38,876 nt of DNA from DATEVL01 sp035471625 (GTDB taxonomy: Bacteria > Chloroflexota > Anaerolineae > Anaerolineales > E44-bin32): the NCBI GenBank assembly GCA_035471625.1, contig DATIPT010000087.1, positions 1-38,876 on the forward strand, in the 5' to 3' direction. A program made the translations under genes and the position numbers. Positions 8,166 through 15,494 of this stretch are shown in pieces (positions within the stretch are counted from its first letter, which is position 1; each line of letters starts with the position of its first letter). The notes under the pieces were generated by a model, which saw only the letters and a program-made list of their open reading frames with translations, made no database searches and was not told the origin of the DNA.

Positions 8166-8329
8166 GGGATCGCGCACGGTCGCCGGGAGGTCGCGCCTGC
8201 AGCGGTCTCCCCGGTGCACGATCGGCCGCGCCGACGGGAGGTCTCGCACGGCGGGCTGGTGGATCCGGCTGAAGGTCGTGTCCTTCCAGGAGGTCGGCCT
8301 GAGCGGTTGGGACCGGCGGGAGCCGGGAG

Positions 8330-9229
8330 ATGAAACGACGAAACGCAACTGAGTCTTTCAACCCCGAACAAAGCACCGAGGAGGTCGTCGTCGGCTCCGT
8401 CCGGATTCCGGTGAATCCGGAGCCCTCGAGCGAATTCGTCCCGCCCGAGCAGGTCTACGTCCTGCCGGCTCAGGGGTACCTCGAGAAGCTGGCCTACGGC
8501 GTGGCGAACAATCTCCCCGTCCTCTTAATCGGGGAAACCGGCGTCGGCAAGACGTTGGCGGTCCGCTATCTGGCCTGGAAGACCAACAATGGCCTCAGGC
8601 GAGTCAACCTGAACGGCGCCACGACCGTCGACGAGTTCCTTGGGAAGCTTCTGATCAACGAGCAGGGGACGTACTGGGTCAATGGCGTCCTGGTCCAGGC
8701 GATGCTGGCCGGCGACTGGATCCTGCTGGATGAAATCAACGCCACCCTGCCGGAGATTGCCTTCTGCCTGCACTCGCTACTCGACGACGACCGGATGGTC
8801 GTCCTCATGGAGCACGACGGTCGCATTGTCCGCCCCCATCCCGACTTCCGGCTCTTCGCCAGCATGAACCCGAGCGAAGAGGGGCGCTACGGCGGGACCA
8901 AGACACTGAATGAGGCCCTACTCGATCGGTTCCCGGTTGTGATCCGGATGGAGTACCTGGGCGAAGAGCAGGAAGTGGAAGCCGTCATGGCCCAGAGCGG
9001 GAACCGCGACGAGGAGATGGTTCGCCGCATGGTGCGCGCCGCCAATGACGTGCGTCAGGCGATCCGGAACGGCAAAGTCGACGGTTCGTTCAGCACGCGC
9101 CGGGTGATCGACTGGGCCCGCATGGCCCTGCGCTTCGGCGTCCGCGAAAGCGCGACCTTCGCCATCCTCAACAAGCTTTCAAGCTATGACTCCGAACTCG
9201 TCGAGGACGTCATTGACAACTACTTCTGA
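8330..9229 (+). CDS. MoxR-type AAA+ ATPase (CoxD-like)
   Basis: 299 residues. Walker A GETGVGKT is at 68-75, Walker B ILLDEIN at 131-137, a sensor asparagine at N180 (ASMNPSEEGRYGGT), and a likely arginine finger at R200 (LLDRF). MoxR ATPases work with VWA proteins as chaperones that mature metal enzymes; CoxD with CoxE is needed for the CODH active site. It lies directly after the Mo-subunit genes, and the VWA gene starts 1 base after its stop. The inferred role is insertion of the sulphido (or selenido) ligand or cofactor into the neighbouring hydroxylase. The 164-base gap before it (8166-8329) contains no recognisable gene or structure. Confidence 0.88.
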   Translation: MKRRNATESFNPEQSTEEVVVGSVRIPVNPEPSSEFVPPEQVYVLPAQGYLEKLAYGVANNLPVLLIGETGVGKTLAVRYLAWKTNNGLRRVNLNGATTVDEFLGKLLINEQGTYWVNGVLVQAMLAGDWILLDEINATLPEIAFCLHSLLDDDRMVVLMEHDGRIVRPHPDFRLFASMNPSEEGRYGGTKTLNEALLDRFPVVIRMEYLGEEQEVEAVMAQSGNRDEEMVRRMVRAANDVRQAIRNGKVDGSFSTRRVIDWARMALRFGVRESATFAILNKLSSYDSELVEDVIDNYF

Positions 9230-9230
9230 C

Positions 9231-10964
9231 GTGACGGAGGCGGTTGAACATCGGCGGGGCCGCCTGGAGCGCCTGCTCCAGGTCACTGCCCATGCCTACG
9301 GCCTAGAAGTGCGCCTGGGCGAACGTGACCGCCTCGGTCCGAACCGGGTCATCCTTGGTATCACGCCCGAGGCGTCCGGCCGCGTCGACTACTTGGCGCT
9401 CAAGGGCAGGGCGCTCCATCTTCTAGGCCATTTCCTTTGGGATTCTCGGGAGGCCGCGTCCCAGGCCGAGGGTAAAGAGCGTGGTGGCGCCCGAGGCTTC
9501 GTCCGCTGGTGGCATGCGCTGGAGGACGCGAGGCTGGAGAACGCCATGGCGCGCCGATGGCCGGGGATGGCCAAGGCCTTCGCGGCATCTCTCCCCCCAG
9601 ACCTCAACGAGTACCTCACCGGGAAGGCCCCGATTGCCTTGCAGGTCGAACTGGGTCTGTACCTTGAAGGCAAGGGGATGCGCGCTGCGGGTTTCCCTGA
9701 GCCCGTCCGGGGGGCGCTCGACGCGGCCGTCGCTCAAATCCGACGCGGGGCCGGTGGCGATTCGCCGCAAGATTCGCTCGCTGCCATGATCGCCATCTAT
9801 CCCGGTCTGCGGGAGTTCGCCCGCGAAACGGAGGCCCGGAGGGACCGTCACGAACCGGCGGATGCTTCCGTCCCGGATGCGGCTCCAGACGCGACGTCGG
9901 CGGCCCTCGGGCGGGACGGCGAAGGTGTGCCGATCATCGAAACTGGCGATGACCTCGCGTGGGCGGCGCCCCTCGGGCAGCCGCGCGAGTTCCCCGAGTG
10001 GTTCCGACCGGGAAGTGCGCCGTGGTTCGAACGCGGCCAGGGTGAGAAGAAGATCCATCCTTCGGTCCGCCAGACGGATCGGGAGACGATCGTGCGGCCG
10101 CCGGGCGGCGACGTCGCCGCCTATCGCGCCCTTTGGTCCGAAGTGGAGCTGGAGGCCGGCGCCCTCACGCGAAGGCTGATCCGTTGCCTCGAGGAAGAGA
10201 CCTATCTGCGCTATGCCGGCCGCTTCCGAAGCGGCAAGCTGGCGATGAGCAAGCTTTGGAAGCAGAGGCTGGCGGACTACCGGCTCTTCCAGCGCCGGGA
10301 GACCGGAGGCCGGCCCGCGACAGCCTTCTCCGTCTTGGTCGACGAGAGTGCGAGCATGAAGGGTCACGAGAAGTGGAGGACGGCGGCCAAGGCGGCGATC
10401 CTGGTCGGCGAGTGCCTCGCCCGGCTCGAGCTCCCTTTCGAGATCATCGGCTTCACGACGGACGACTTCGAGGCGCGCTGCGCCATGAAGCTCGGACTGA
10501 CCCCTGCCCACGAGTACCGGGCGATGCGCTGCGCCCGATTGGAGCACCGGATCTACAAGTCTTTCTCTGAGTCGTTTCCGTCGGTGCGCGTCCGATTGGC
10601 CGGCATCCAGCCGCGGCACAACAATTGGGATGACGAGCATGCGCTCTTCGCCTATCGGCGATTGCGGAATCGCCCTGAGCTGCGCAAGGTCTTGATCGTC
10701 ATCTCCGATGGTCAGCCGAATGGGGAGGCGGACCATACGATCGCCGCCATGGCGAGGCTCGAACAGGAAGGCTGTCACGTTGTCGGCATCGGCGTGGGCG
10801 AAGCCTTCGTTCACCAGATCTACCGCTCAGCCTTCGTTGTCTCCGATTTCCGCCACATGGCCGAGGCCCTCGTCGGGGTTCTTGCCCGGGAGCTCGGCCT
10901 GTGCCGACCGGGGTGGGGCGCGGGCGACGGGTCCGGATATGCCCGACTGGCGGGTGCGGCGTGA
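9231..10964 (+). CDS. VWA-domain protein with MIDAS motif (CoxE/NorD/CobT-like)
   Basis: 577 residues if the GTG at 9231, one base after the ATPase stop, is used. An in-frame ATG at 9186 would overlap the ATPase by 44 bases; neither has a clear ribosome site. The N-terminal half contains HALEDARLEN (about 95-104), a pattern seen in NorD/CobT-type VWA proteins. The middle is charged and low-complexity. The C-terminal VWA domain has the metal-ion-dependent adhesion site DESAS (371-375) and a later ISDGQPN with D493. Partnered with the MoxR ATPase, it probably recruits the ATPase to its metalloenzyme target. It is larger than typical CoxE (about 400 residues). Its stop overlaps the next GTG start (GTGA, 10961-10964). 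Confidence 0.82.
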   Translation: MTEAVEHRRGRLERLLQVTAHAYGLEVRLGERDRLGPNRVILGITPEASGRVDYLALKGRALHLLGHFLWDSREAASQAEGKERGGARGFVRWWHALEDARLENAMARRWPGMAKAFAASLPPDLNEYLTGKAPIALQVELGLYLEGKGMRAAGFPEPVRGALDAAVAQIRRGAGGDSPQDSLAAMIAIYPGLREFARETEARRDRHEPADASVPDAAPDATSAALGRDGEGVPIIETGDDLAWAAPLGQPREFPEWFRPGSAPWFERGQGEKKIHPSVRQTDRETIVRPPGGDVAAYRALWSEVELEAGALTRRLIRCLEEETYLRYAGRFRSGKLAMSKLWKQRLADYRLFQRRETGGRPATAFSVLVDESASMKGHEKWRTAAKAAILVGECLARLELPFEIIGFTTDDFEARCAMKLGLTPAHEYRAMRCARLEHRIYKSFSESFPSVRVRLAGIQPRHNNWDDEHALFAYRRLRNRPELRKVLIVISDGQPNGEADHTIAAMARLEQEGCHVVGIGVGEAFVHQIYRSAFVVSDFRHMAEALVGVLARELGLCRPGWGAGDGSGYARLAGAA

Positions 10965-11968
10965 AGGCCGTCAAGGTTACACGCCCAGGCGTGCTGGAGC
11001 TCGTCGAAATCGGGCGGCGCCCGCTTGGGCAAGGCGAAGTGAGGTTGGAGGTCGAGGCCGTCGGGATCTGCGGATCCGATGTGGCCTTGTGGGCGGGCAC
11101 GCACCCGTACGCGGTGTATCCGGTCATCCCCTGGCCCGAGGTCGGCGGGCGGGTCATTGAGGCGGCCGATCCGGGCCTGCGACGGGGCCAGCGGGTTTCG
11201 GTCCGACCGCTCCTTACATGCGGCCGGTGCGACGCCTGCCTCGAAGGAAGCCTCAATCGCTGCCCCGAGGTGCGTGTCCTGGGGGTTCACCTCGACGGCG
11301 GGATGGCCGAGGAGATCATCGTGCCGGCGACATCGCTCTTCCCTGTTCCCGAGGGAGTCACGGCGGAGGCGGCGGCGCTGGTGGAGCCGGCGGCCGTCGC
11401 CGTCCATGTCGTCCATCGTGCGGACCTGCGTGCTGGCGATCGGGTCGCCGTCCTCGGAACAGGCGTGATCGGGCTTCTCTGCCTGCAAGTCGCGAAGGCG
11501 TGGGGGGCCTCCTTTGTATTGGGTGTCGATCGCGAGCCGTCCCGACTGGCCCTGGCATCCCGGTTCGGAGCCGACCGGGTGGTCGACAATCGCTTCGAGA
11601 ATCCGGCGGAGGTCGGGTTGGACCTGTACCCGGACGGGTTCGACATTGTCCTTGACCTGGTCGGGGTCGAGGAAACCCTGGGGGCCGCGCTGGCGCTGGC
11701 CCGCCGGGGCGGGACGATCGTCCCTGTGGCGCTGCCGCACCGACCGGTGGAGTTGGATCTCGAACCCTTCTACCGCAAGGAACTGAGCTTGCGGGCGACC
11801 CGCCTGTACGCGGATGACTTCGCGGAGGCGGTGCCCCTTGTGGCGGACGGCCGGGTCGACGTCGAGAGCTTGGTCACCCATCGGTTTCCGTTGAGCGAGG
11901 CGGAGCGAGCGCTGTCGCTTCCGCGCGACCAGCCCGAGCAGGCCGTCAAGGTGATGATCGAACCCTGA
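10961..11968 (+). CDS. Medium-chain Zn-type dehydrogenase lacking the zinc-ligand histidine
   Basis: 335 residues from GTG 10961, which overlaps the VWA stop. It has the MDR fold: C37 (GICGSD), structural zinc cysteines C87, C90, C93 and C101, a likely E near residue 140 (LVEPAA), and the nucleotide loop GTGVIG in VAVLGTGVIGLLCLQ. Where relatives have GHE, this protein reads W58-P59-E60 (IPWPEVGG), so the catalytic-zinc histidine is replaced by proline. It may bind zinc differently, act without catalytic zinc, or use the glutamate. It sits between the Mo-enzyme assembly genes and an aldehyde dehydrogenase, so an alcohol-to-aldehyde or ketone step is likely. It is only distantly similar to the dehydrogenase at the start of the cluster. 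Confidence 0.8.
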   Translation: MKAVKVTRPGVLELVEIGRRPLGQGEVRLEVEAVGICGSDVALWAGTHPYAVYPVIPWPEVGGRVIEAADPGLRRGQRVSVRPLLTCGRCDACLEGSLNRCPEVRVLGVHLDGGMAEEIIVPATSLFPVPEGVTAEAAALVEPAAVAVHVVHRADLRAGDRVAVLGTGVIGLLCLQVAKAWGASFVLGVDREPSRLALASRFGADRVVDNRFENPAEVGLDLYPDGFDIVLDLVGVEETLGAALALARRGGTIVPVALPHRPVELDLEPFYRKELSLRATRLYADDFAEAVPLVADGRVDVESLVTHRFPLSEAERALSLPRDQPEQAVKVMIEP

Positions 11969-12020
11969 CGGCCCAGTTTCAGATTCCGCGCCCGCGGCGC
12001 GGCCCAAAGAGGTAGAGGCG

Positions 12021-13508
12021 ATGGCCAATTCACCGAAGATCGAGGCGACACCGATGTGGATCGAGGGCAAGCCCGTCGACGGCAAGACGGGCACCTTCGT
12101 GGACGTGCTGAATCCGGCGACGGGCGAACGGGTCGGCCAGGTGCCGATCGCCGCCGATGAGGATATTGATGAAGCGGTGCGTTCGGCCAGTCGCGCCTTC
12201 GCGGTTTGGCGCGAGACCCCTGCCGTCGAGCGCAGCGCGGCGATGATGAAGGTCGTCGATGCGGTCCGAGCCGAGATCGAGGACCTCGGTCGACTGCTGA
12301 CGAAGGAACAGGGCAAGCCATTTCCCCAGGCCAAGGGGGAGATCGGCGGCTTTTGCGCCGTGATGGAGTTCTACGCGCAGGAGGCGCGCCGGATCACGGG
12401 GATGGTGCTGCCTTCCGATCACAAAGATCGCTTTGTCTATGTGCTGCGCCATCCGATGGGAGTGGTCGCCGCCATCCCGCCGTGGAACGATCCCCTGCAC
12501 TTGCTGAGTCGGATGATGGGGCCGGCCCTCGCGGCCGGGTGCACCGTCGTGGCCAAGCCTTCGTCCGAAACACCCCTCGCCACACTGAGGATGGCCGAGA
12601 TCGCCAGCCAGGCCGGGTTGCCTCCGGGGGTCTTGAACGTGATCACCGGGCCCGGTGGCCGTGTCGGTGAAGCTCTCGTCCGCCATCCGCTGATCCGCAA
12701 GGCCGCTCTGACAGGCAGCGTCGACGGCGGGAAGGCCGTGATGCGAGCGGCGGCGGATGGGATCAAGCGGGTCACGCTCGAATTGGGCGGCCAATGCCCG
12801 TGTATCGTTTGGAAGGACGCCGATGTCGAGAAGGCGATCGATGCCATCACCTTCCAGGCGTTTCGCGGATGCGGCCAGGTCTGTAACCGGGTGAACCGGG
12901 TCTACGCCCACGAGGCGGTCTACGATGACCTCACACGGGGGATCGCCGAATTGGCAGGCCGCATCGTGGTCGGTGAAGGATTCAAGGAGGGGGTCGACAT
13001 CGGGCCGGTGATCAACGCTCGACAACTGGAATGGATCGAAGGCCACGTGGCGGACGCGGCCGGCAAGGGAGCTCGGGTCATGGCCGGCGGCAAGCGGATC
13101 GGCGACGTCGGAACCTTCTTCGCGCCAACGGTTCTTGCAGATTGCACCCACGAAATGCGCGTGATGACCGAAGAGACCTTCGGCCCGGTCCTGGCCTTCA
13201 TGAAGGTCGGCGATGATCTCGATGCCGCCATCGCGTCTGCCAACGACACGATCTACGGCCTGAGCGCCTACTTCTTCAGCCGCGACGCCCGCAACTGCTA
13301 CCTGGCTGCACAGCGGCTGGAGGCCGGATCGATCTGGATCAACGACATTCACGGCTCGTTCGTGCAGGCGCCCTATGGCGGGATGAAGCAAAGCGGGATC
13401 GGCCGGGAACAGGGCGCGCTGGCCGTTGACGAATACCTGGAATGGAAGACGGTGTACCAGGAGATGAGCTACGACTCCCGCGGGGCGCGGCTGTGCGTCC
13501 GTCGATAG
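12021..13508 (+). CDS. NAD(P)-dependent aldehyde dehydrogenase
   Basis: 495 residues, full length. Catalytic C288 lies in GCGQVCNRVNRVY, general base E254 in LELGGQ, the oxyanion-hole asparagine N156 in IPPWND, and K179 (VAKPSSETP) contacts the cofactor ribose/phosphate. It oxidises an aldehyde or semialdehyde to the acid in the cytosol. Family resemblance is to the succinate-semialdehyde/lactaldehyde/2,5-dioxovalerate group, but substrate cannot be assigned. An AAAGAGGTAGAGG stretch precedes ATG 12021. With a Mo hydroxylase in the same operon, the cluster has two unrelated ways of oxidising an aldehyde, or the Mo enzyme acts on something else. Confidence 0.9.
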   Translation: MANSPKIEATPMWIEGKPVDGKTGTFVDVLNPATGERVGQVPIAADEDIDEAVRSASRAFAVWRETPAVERSAAMMKVVDAVRAEIEDLGRLLTKEQGKPFPQAKGEIGGFCAVMEFYAQEARRITGMVLPSDHKDRFVYVLRHPMGVVAAIPPWNDPLHLLSRMMGPALAAGCTVVAKPSSETPLATLRMAEIASQAGLPPGVLNVITGPGGRVGEALVRHPLIRKAALTGSVDGGKAVMRAAADGIKRVTLELGGQCPCIVWKDADVEKAIDAITFQAFRGCGQVCNRVNRVYAHEAVYDDLTRGIAELAGRIVVGEGFKEGVDIGPVINARQLEWIEGHVADAAGKGARVMAGGKRIGDVGTFFAPTVLADCTHEMRVMTEETFGPVLAFMKVGDDLDAAIASANDTIYGLSAYFFSRDARNCYLAAQRLEAGSIWINDIHGSFVQAPYGGMKQSGIGREQGALAVDEYLEWKTVYQEMSYDSRGARLCVRR

Positions 13509-13521
13509 TCGAGGATCTTCC

Positions 13522-14469
13522 GTGAACCGACCGGTCGTCCTGCTGTACGAACCCATTCATGCCAAGGCTCTGGCCCTCCTGCGCGAGCGGGCGGAGGTCC
13601 GAGAGGCCGCAAGCTTGGAGGAAGCCGATCTGATCCGGCAGGTGGCTGACGTCGACGGGATCATCATCCGGGCCAACGGCAAAGTCAGCCGCAGCCTGAT
13701 GGAGGCGGCGCCGCGGCTCCGGGTGGTCGCCCGCCATGGCGTCGGCGTCGAGGCGATCGACCGGGCAGCGGCGGCCGAGCTCGGGATCACCGTGGTGAAT
13801 ACGCCTGAGGCGAACGTCGAGTCGGTCGCGGAACAGTGCCTCGGGATGATGATCGACCTGGCCAAGCGCATTCGCCTCGCCGACCGGGCAATTCGGGCTG
13901 GCGATTGGGATGCCCGGTACCGCCTGATCGGCACCGAACTCCTTGGAAAGACGCTTGGACTCGTCGGCTTTGGCCGCATCGGACGACGGCTTGCGTCGAT
14001 GTGTCGTCTGGGCCTGGCGATGCGGATCCTGTACTTCGACGTCGTCGCGTACCCCGAGGCGGAAGCCGAGCTCGGAGCGACCCGTGTCGAACTCGACCAA
14101 CTCCTTCGCGAGGCGGACTTCGTTTCGCTCCATACGCCGCTCGTCCCCGAGACGCGCGGCCTGATCAACGAAGCGGCGTTTCGGGCGATGAAGCCGGGCG
14201 CCTACCTGATCAACACTTCCCGGGGGCCGGTGGTCGATCAGGCGGCGCTGGTACGGGCGCTCGAAGAAGGCTGGATCGCCGGGGCCGGGCTCGACGTCTA
14301 CGATCCGGAACCGCTCCCCGCCGACAGCCGTCTGCTTGCCCTGGACAATGTGGTGCTCTCGCCCCACATGGCGGCGCACACCGACGAAGCCCTCCTGCGG
14401 ATGGCGATGGTCATCGAGGACGTGCTGGCCGTCATCGAGGGACGGGCCCCGAAGAATCCGGTGACATGA
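13522..14469 (+). CDS. D-2-hydroxyacid dehydrogenase (phosphoglycerate dehydrogenase-like)
   Basis: 315 residues from GTG 13522, 13 bases after the aldehyde dehydrogenase stop. NAD-binding GFGRIG is at 149-154, with D173 after the second strand suggesting NAD. The catalytic triad is R234 (NTSRGP), E263 (DPEP) and H282 (LSPHMAAHT). It has no C-terminal ACT domain, so it is a short form as in glyoxylate/hydroxypyruvate reductase rather than long SerA. It reduces a 2-keto acid to a D-2-hydroxyacid or the reverse. With the DapA-family gene and the GarR-like pair, it fits handling of hydroxypyruvate, glycerate or glycolate produced from a cleaved sugar acid; this is inference. Confidence 0.88.
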   Translation: MNRPVVLLYEPIHAKALALLRERAEVREAASLEEADLIRQVADVDGIIIRANGKVSRSLMEAAPRLRVVARHGVGVEAIDRAAAAELGITVVNTPEANVESVAEQCLGMMIDLAKRIRLADRAIRAGDWDARYRLIGTELLGKTLGLVGFGRIGRRLASMCRLGLAMRILYFDVVAYPEAEAELGATRVELDQLLREADFVSLHTPLVPETRGLINEAAFRAMKPGAYLINTSRGPVVDQAALVRALEEGWIAGAGLDVYDPEPLPADSRLLALDNVVLSPHMAAHTDEALLRMAMVIEDVLAVIEGRAPKNPVT

Positions 14470-14507
14470 ACATCCCGGCGCCTCGGGCGTCGACAGGAGG
14501 TCGATCG

Positions 14508-15425
14508 ATGGAGAAGCACTGGAGCCACTACTGCACGATGAGCATCGTCCACTTCATGGCGTTCCCGGCCACAATGAGTGGGGAAGGGTCGATCGCCGAG
14601 AGCGTAGCGAAGATTGCCGAAGATCCTTTCTTCGGAGCCGTCGAGGTCACCTGGATCAAGGACGCTTCAGAGCGGGCGAAGGTCAAGGACATCCTGGCGT
14701 CGGCGCACCTTCCCGTTGGCTACGGTGCGCAGCCGGCCGTCCTGATGGGCAAGCTGAATCCGAACAGCCTCGATGATACGGAACGTCAGAAGGCCGTAGA
14801 AGCCCTGAAGCCGTGCATCGATGAGGCCGCCGAGATCGGGGCCAAGCGAATGGCGTTCCTGTCTGGGAAGGACCCCGGCGAGGCCGACCGCCGGGCGGCG
14901 CTTGACGCCCTGATCCGCTCGGTCCGAGAGCTCTGCGCGTACGGCCGGGATCGCGGGATCGCTCTGACACTCGAGACGTTCGACCGGGACGTCGACAAGA
15001 AGGCCCTCATCGGCCCGAGCGAGCTGGCGGCAGAATTCGCAGGGGAGATCCGGCGCGACTTCACGGATTTCGGGCTGATGTACGACCTGAGCCATCAACC
15101 GCTCCTGGAGGAGGCGTCCGAGCCGGCGCTGACTGTCCTCAAGGACTACATCGTCCACATCCACGTGGGCAACTGCGTACGAACCCAAGGGACGCCAGGC
15201 TATGGGGACCTGCACCCCCGCTTCGGATGGCCGGGAGGGGTGAACGACGTCGAAGAAGTCGTCCAGTTCGTCAGGGCTCTCTTCCAGGTGGGATACCTCA
15301 AGGAAGGGGGAGATGCACGACCCTGGGTCGGCTTCGAGGTGAAGCCGCAGACGCCGGCAGAGACCCCGGAAGCCATCATCGCCGGGACGAAGCGGGTCTG
15401 GCAGGAAGCGTGGAGCCGGGTCTGA
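14508..15425 (+). CDS. TIM-barrel sugar isomerase/epimerase (xylose isomerase-like)
   Basis: 305 residues from ATG 14508, chosen because AGGAGG lies at 14495-14500. An upstream in-frame ATG at 14466 overlaps the previous gene's stop and lacks such a site. It is an AP-endonuclease-2/xylose-isomerase-like barrel. Likely metal ligands are in LTLETFD, LMYDLSHQPL, HIHVGN and VGFEVKP (E, D/H, H, E in barrel order). Members isomerise or epimerise keto sugars (UlaE, IolE, IolI, hydroxypyruvate isomerase), and this one does not match a named subgroup clearly. The transketolase-like gene follows after 69 bases, so the pair may form or rearrange a ketose. Confidence 0.78.
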   Translation: MEKHWSHYCTMSIVHFMAFPATMSGEGSIAESVAKIAEDPFFGAVEVTWIKDASERAKVKDILASAHLPVGYGAQPAVLMGKLNPNSLDDTERQKAVEALKPCIDEAAEIGAKRMAFLSGKDPGEADRRAALDALIRSVRELCAYGRDRGIALTLETFDRDVDKKALIGPSELAAEFAGEIRRDFTDFGLMYDLSHQPLLEEASEPALTVLKDYIVHIHVGNCVRTQGTPGYGDLHPRFGWPGGVNDVEEVVQFVRALFQVGYLKEGGDARPWVGFEVKPQTPAETPEAIIAGTKRVWQEAWSRV

Positions 15426-15494
15426 CGGGCGGTCCGCGATGAGGCCCACGGACGGAAGACCGGAAGGCGGAACCAGCGGCGCGAGGAGAACCAT

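Noticed and set aside
8166..8329. Possible small gene or terminator between the Mo subunit and the ATPase
   Set aside because: No hairpin with a T-run and no short frame with a ribosome site; nothing supportable seen.
4498..10964. Identification as aerobic CO dehydrogenase (coxMSLDE)
   Set aside because: Gene order matches, but the Mo subunit has MRGFG where form I CODH needs the cysteine loop AYRCSFR, and it is split.
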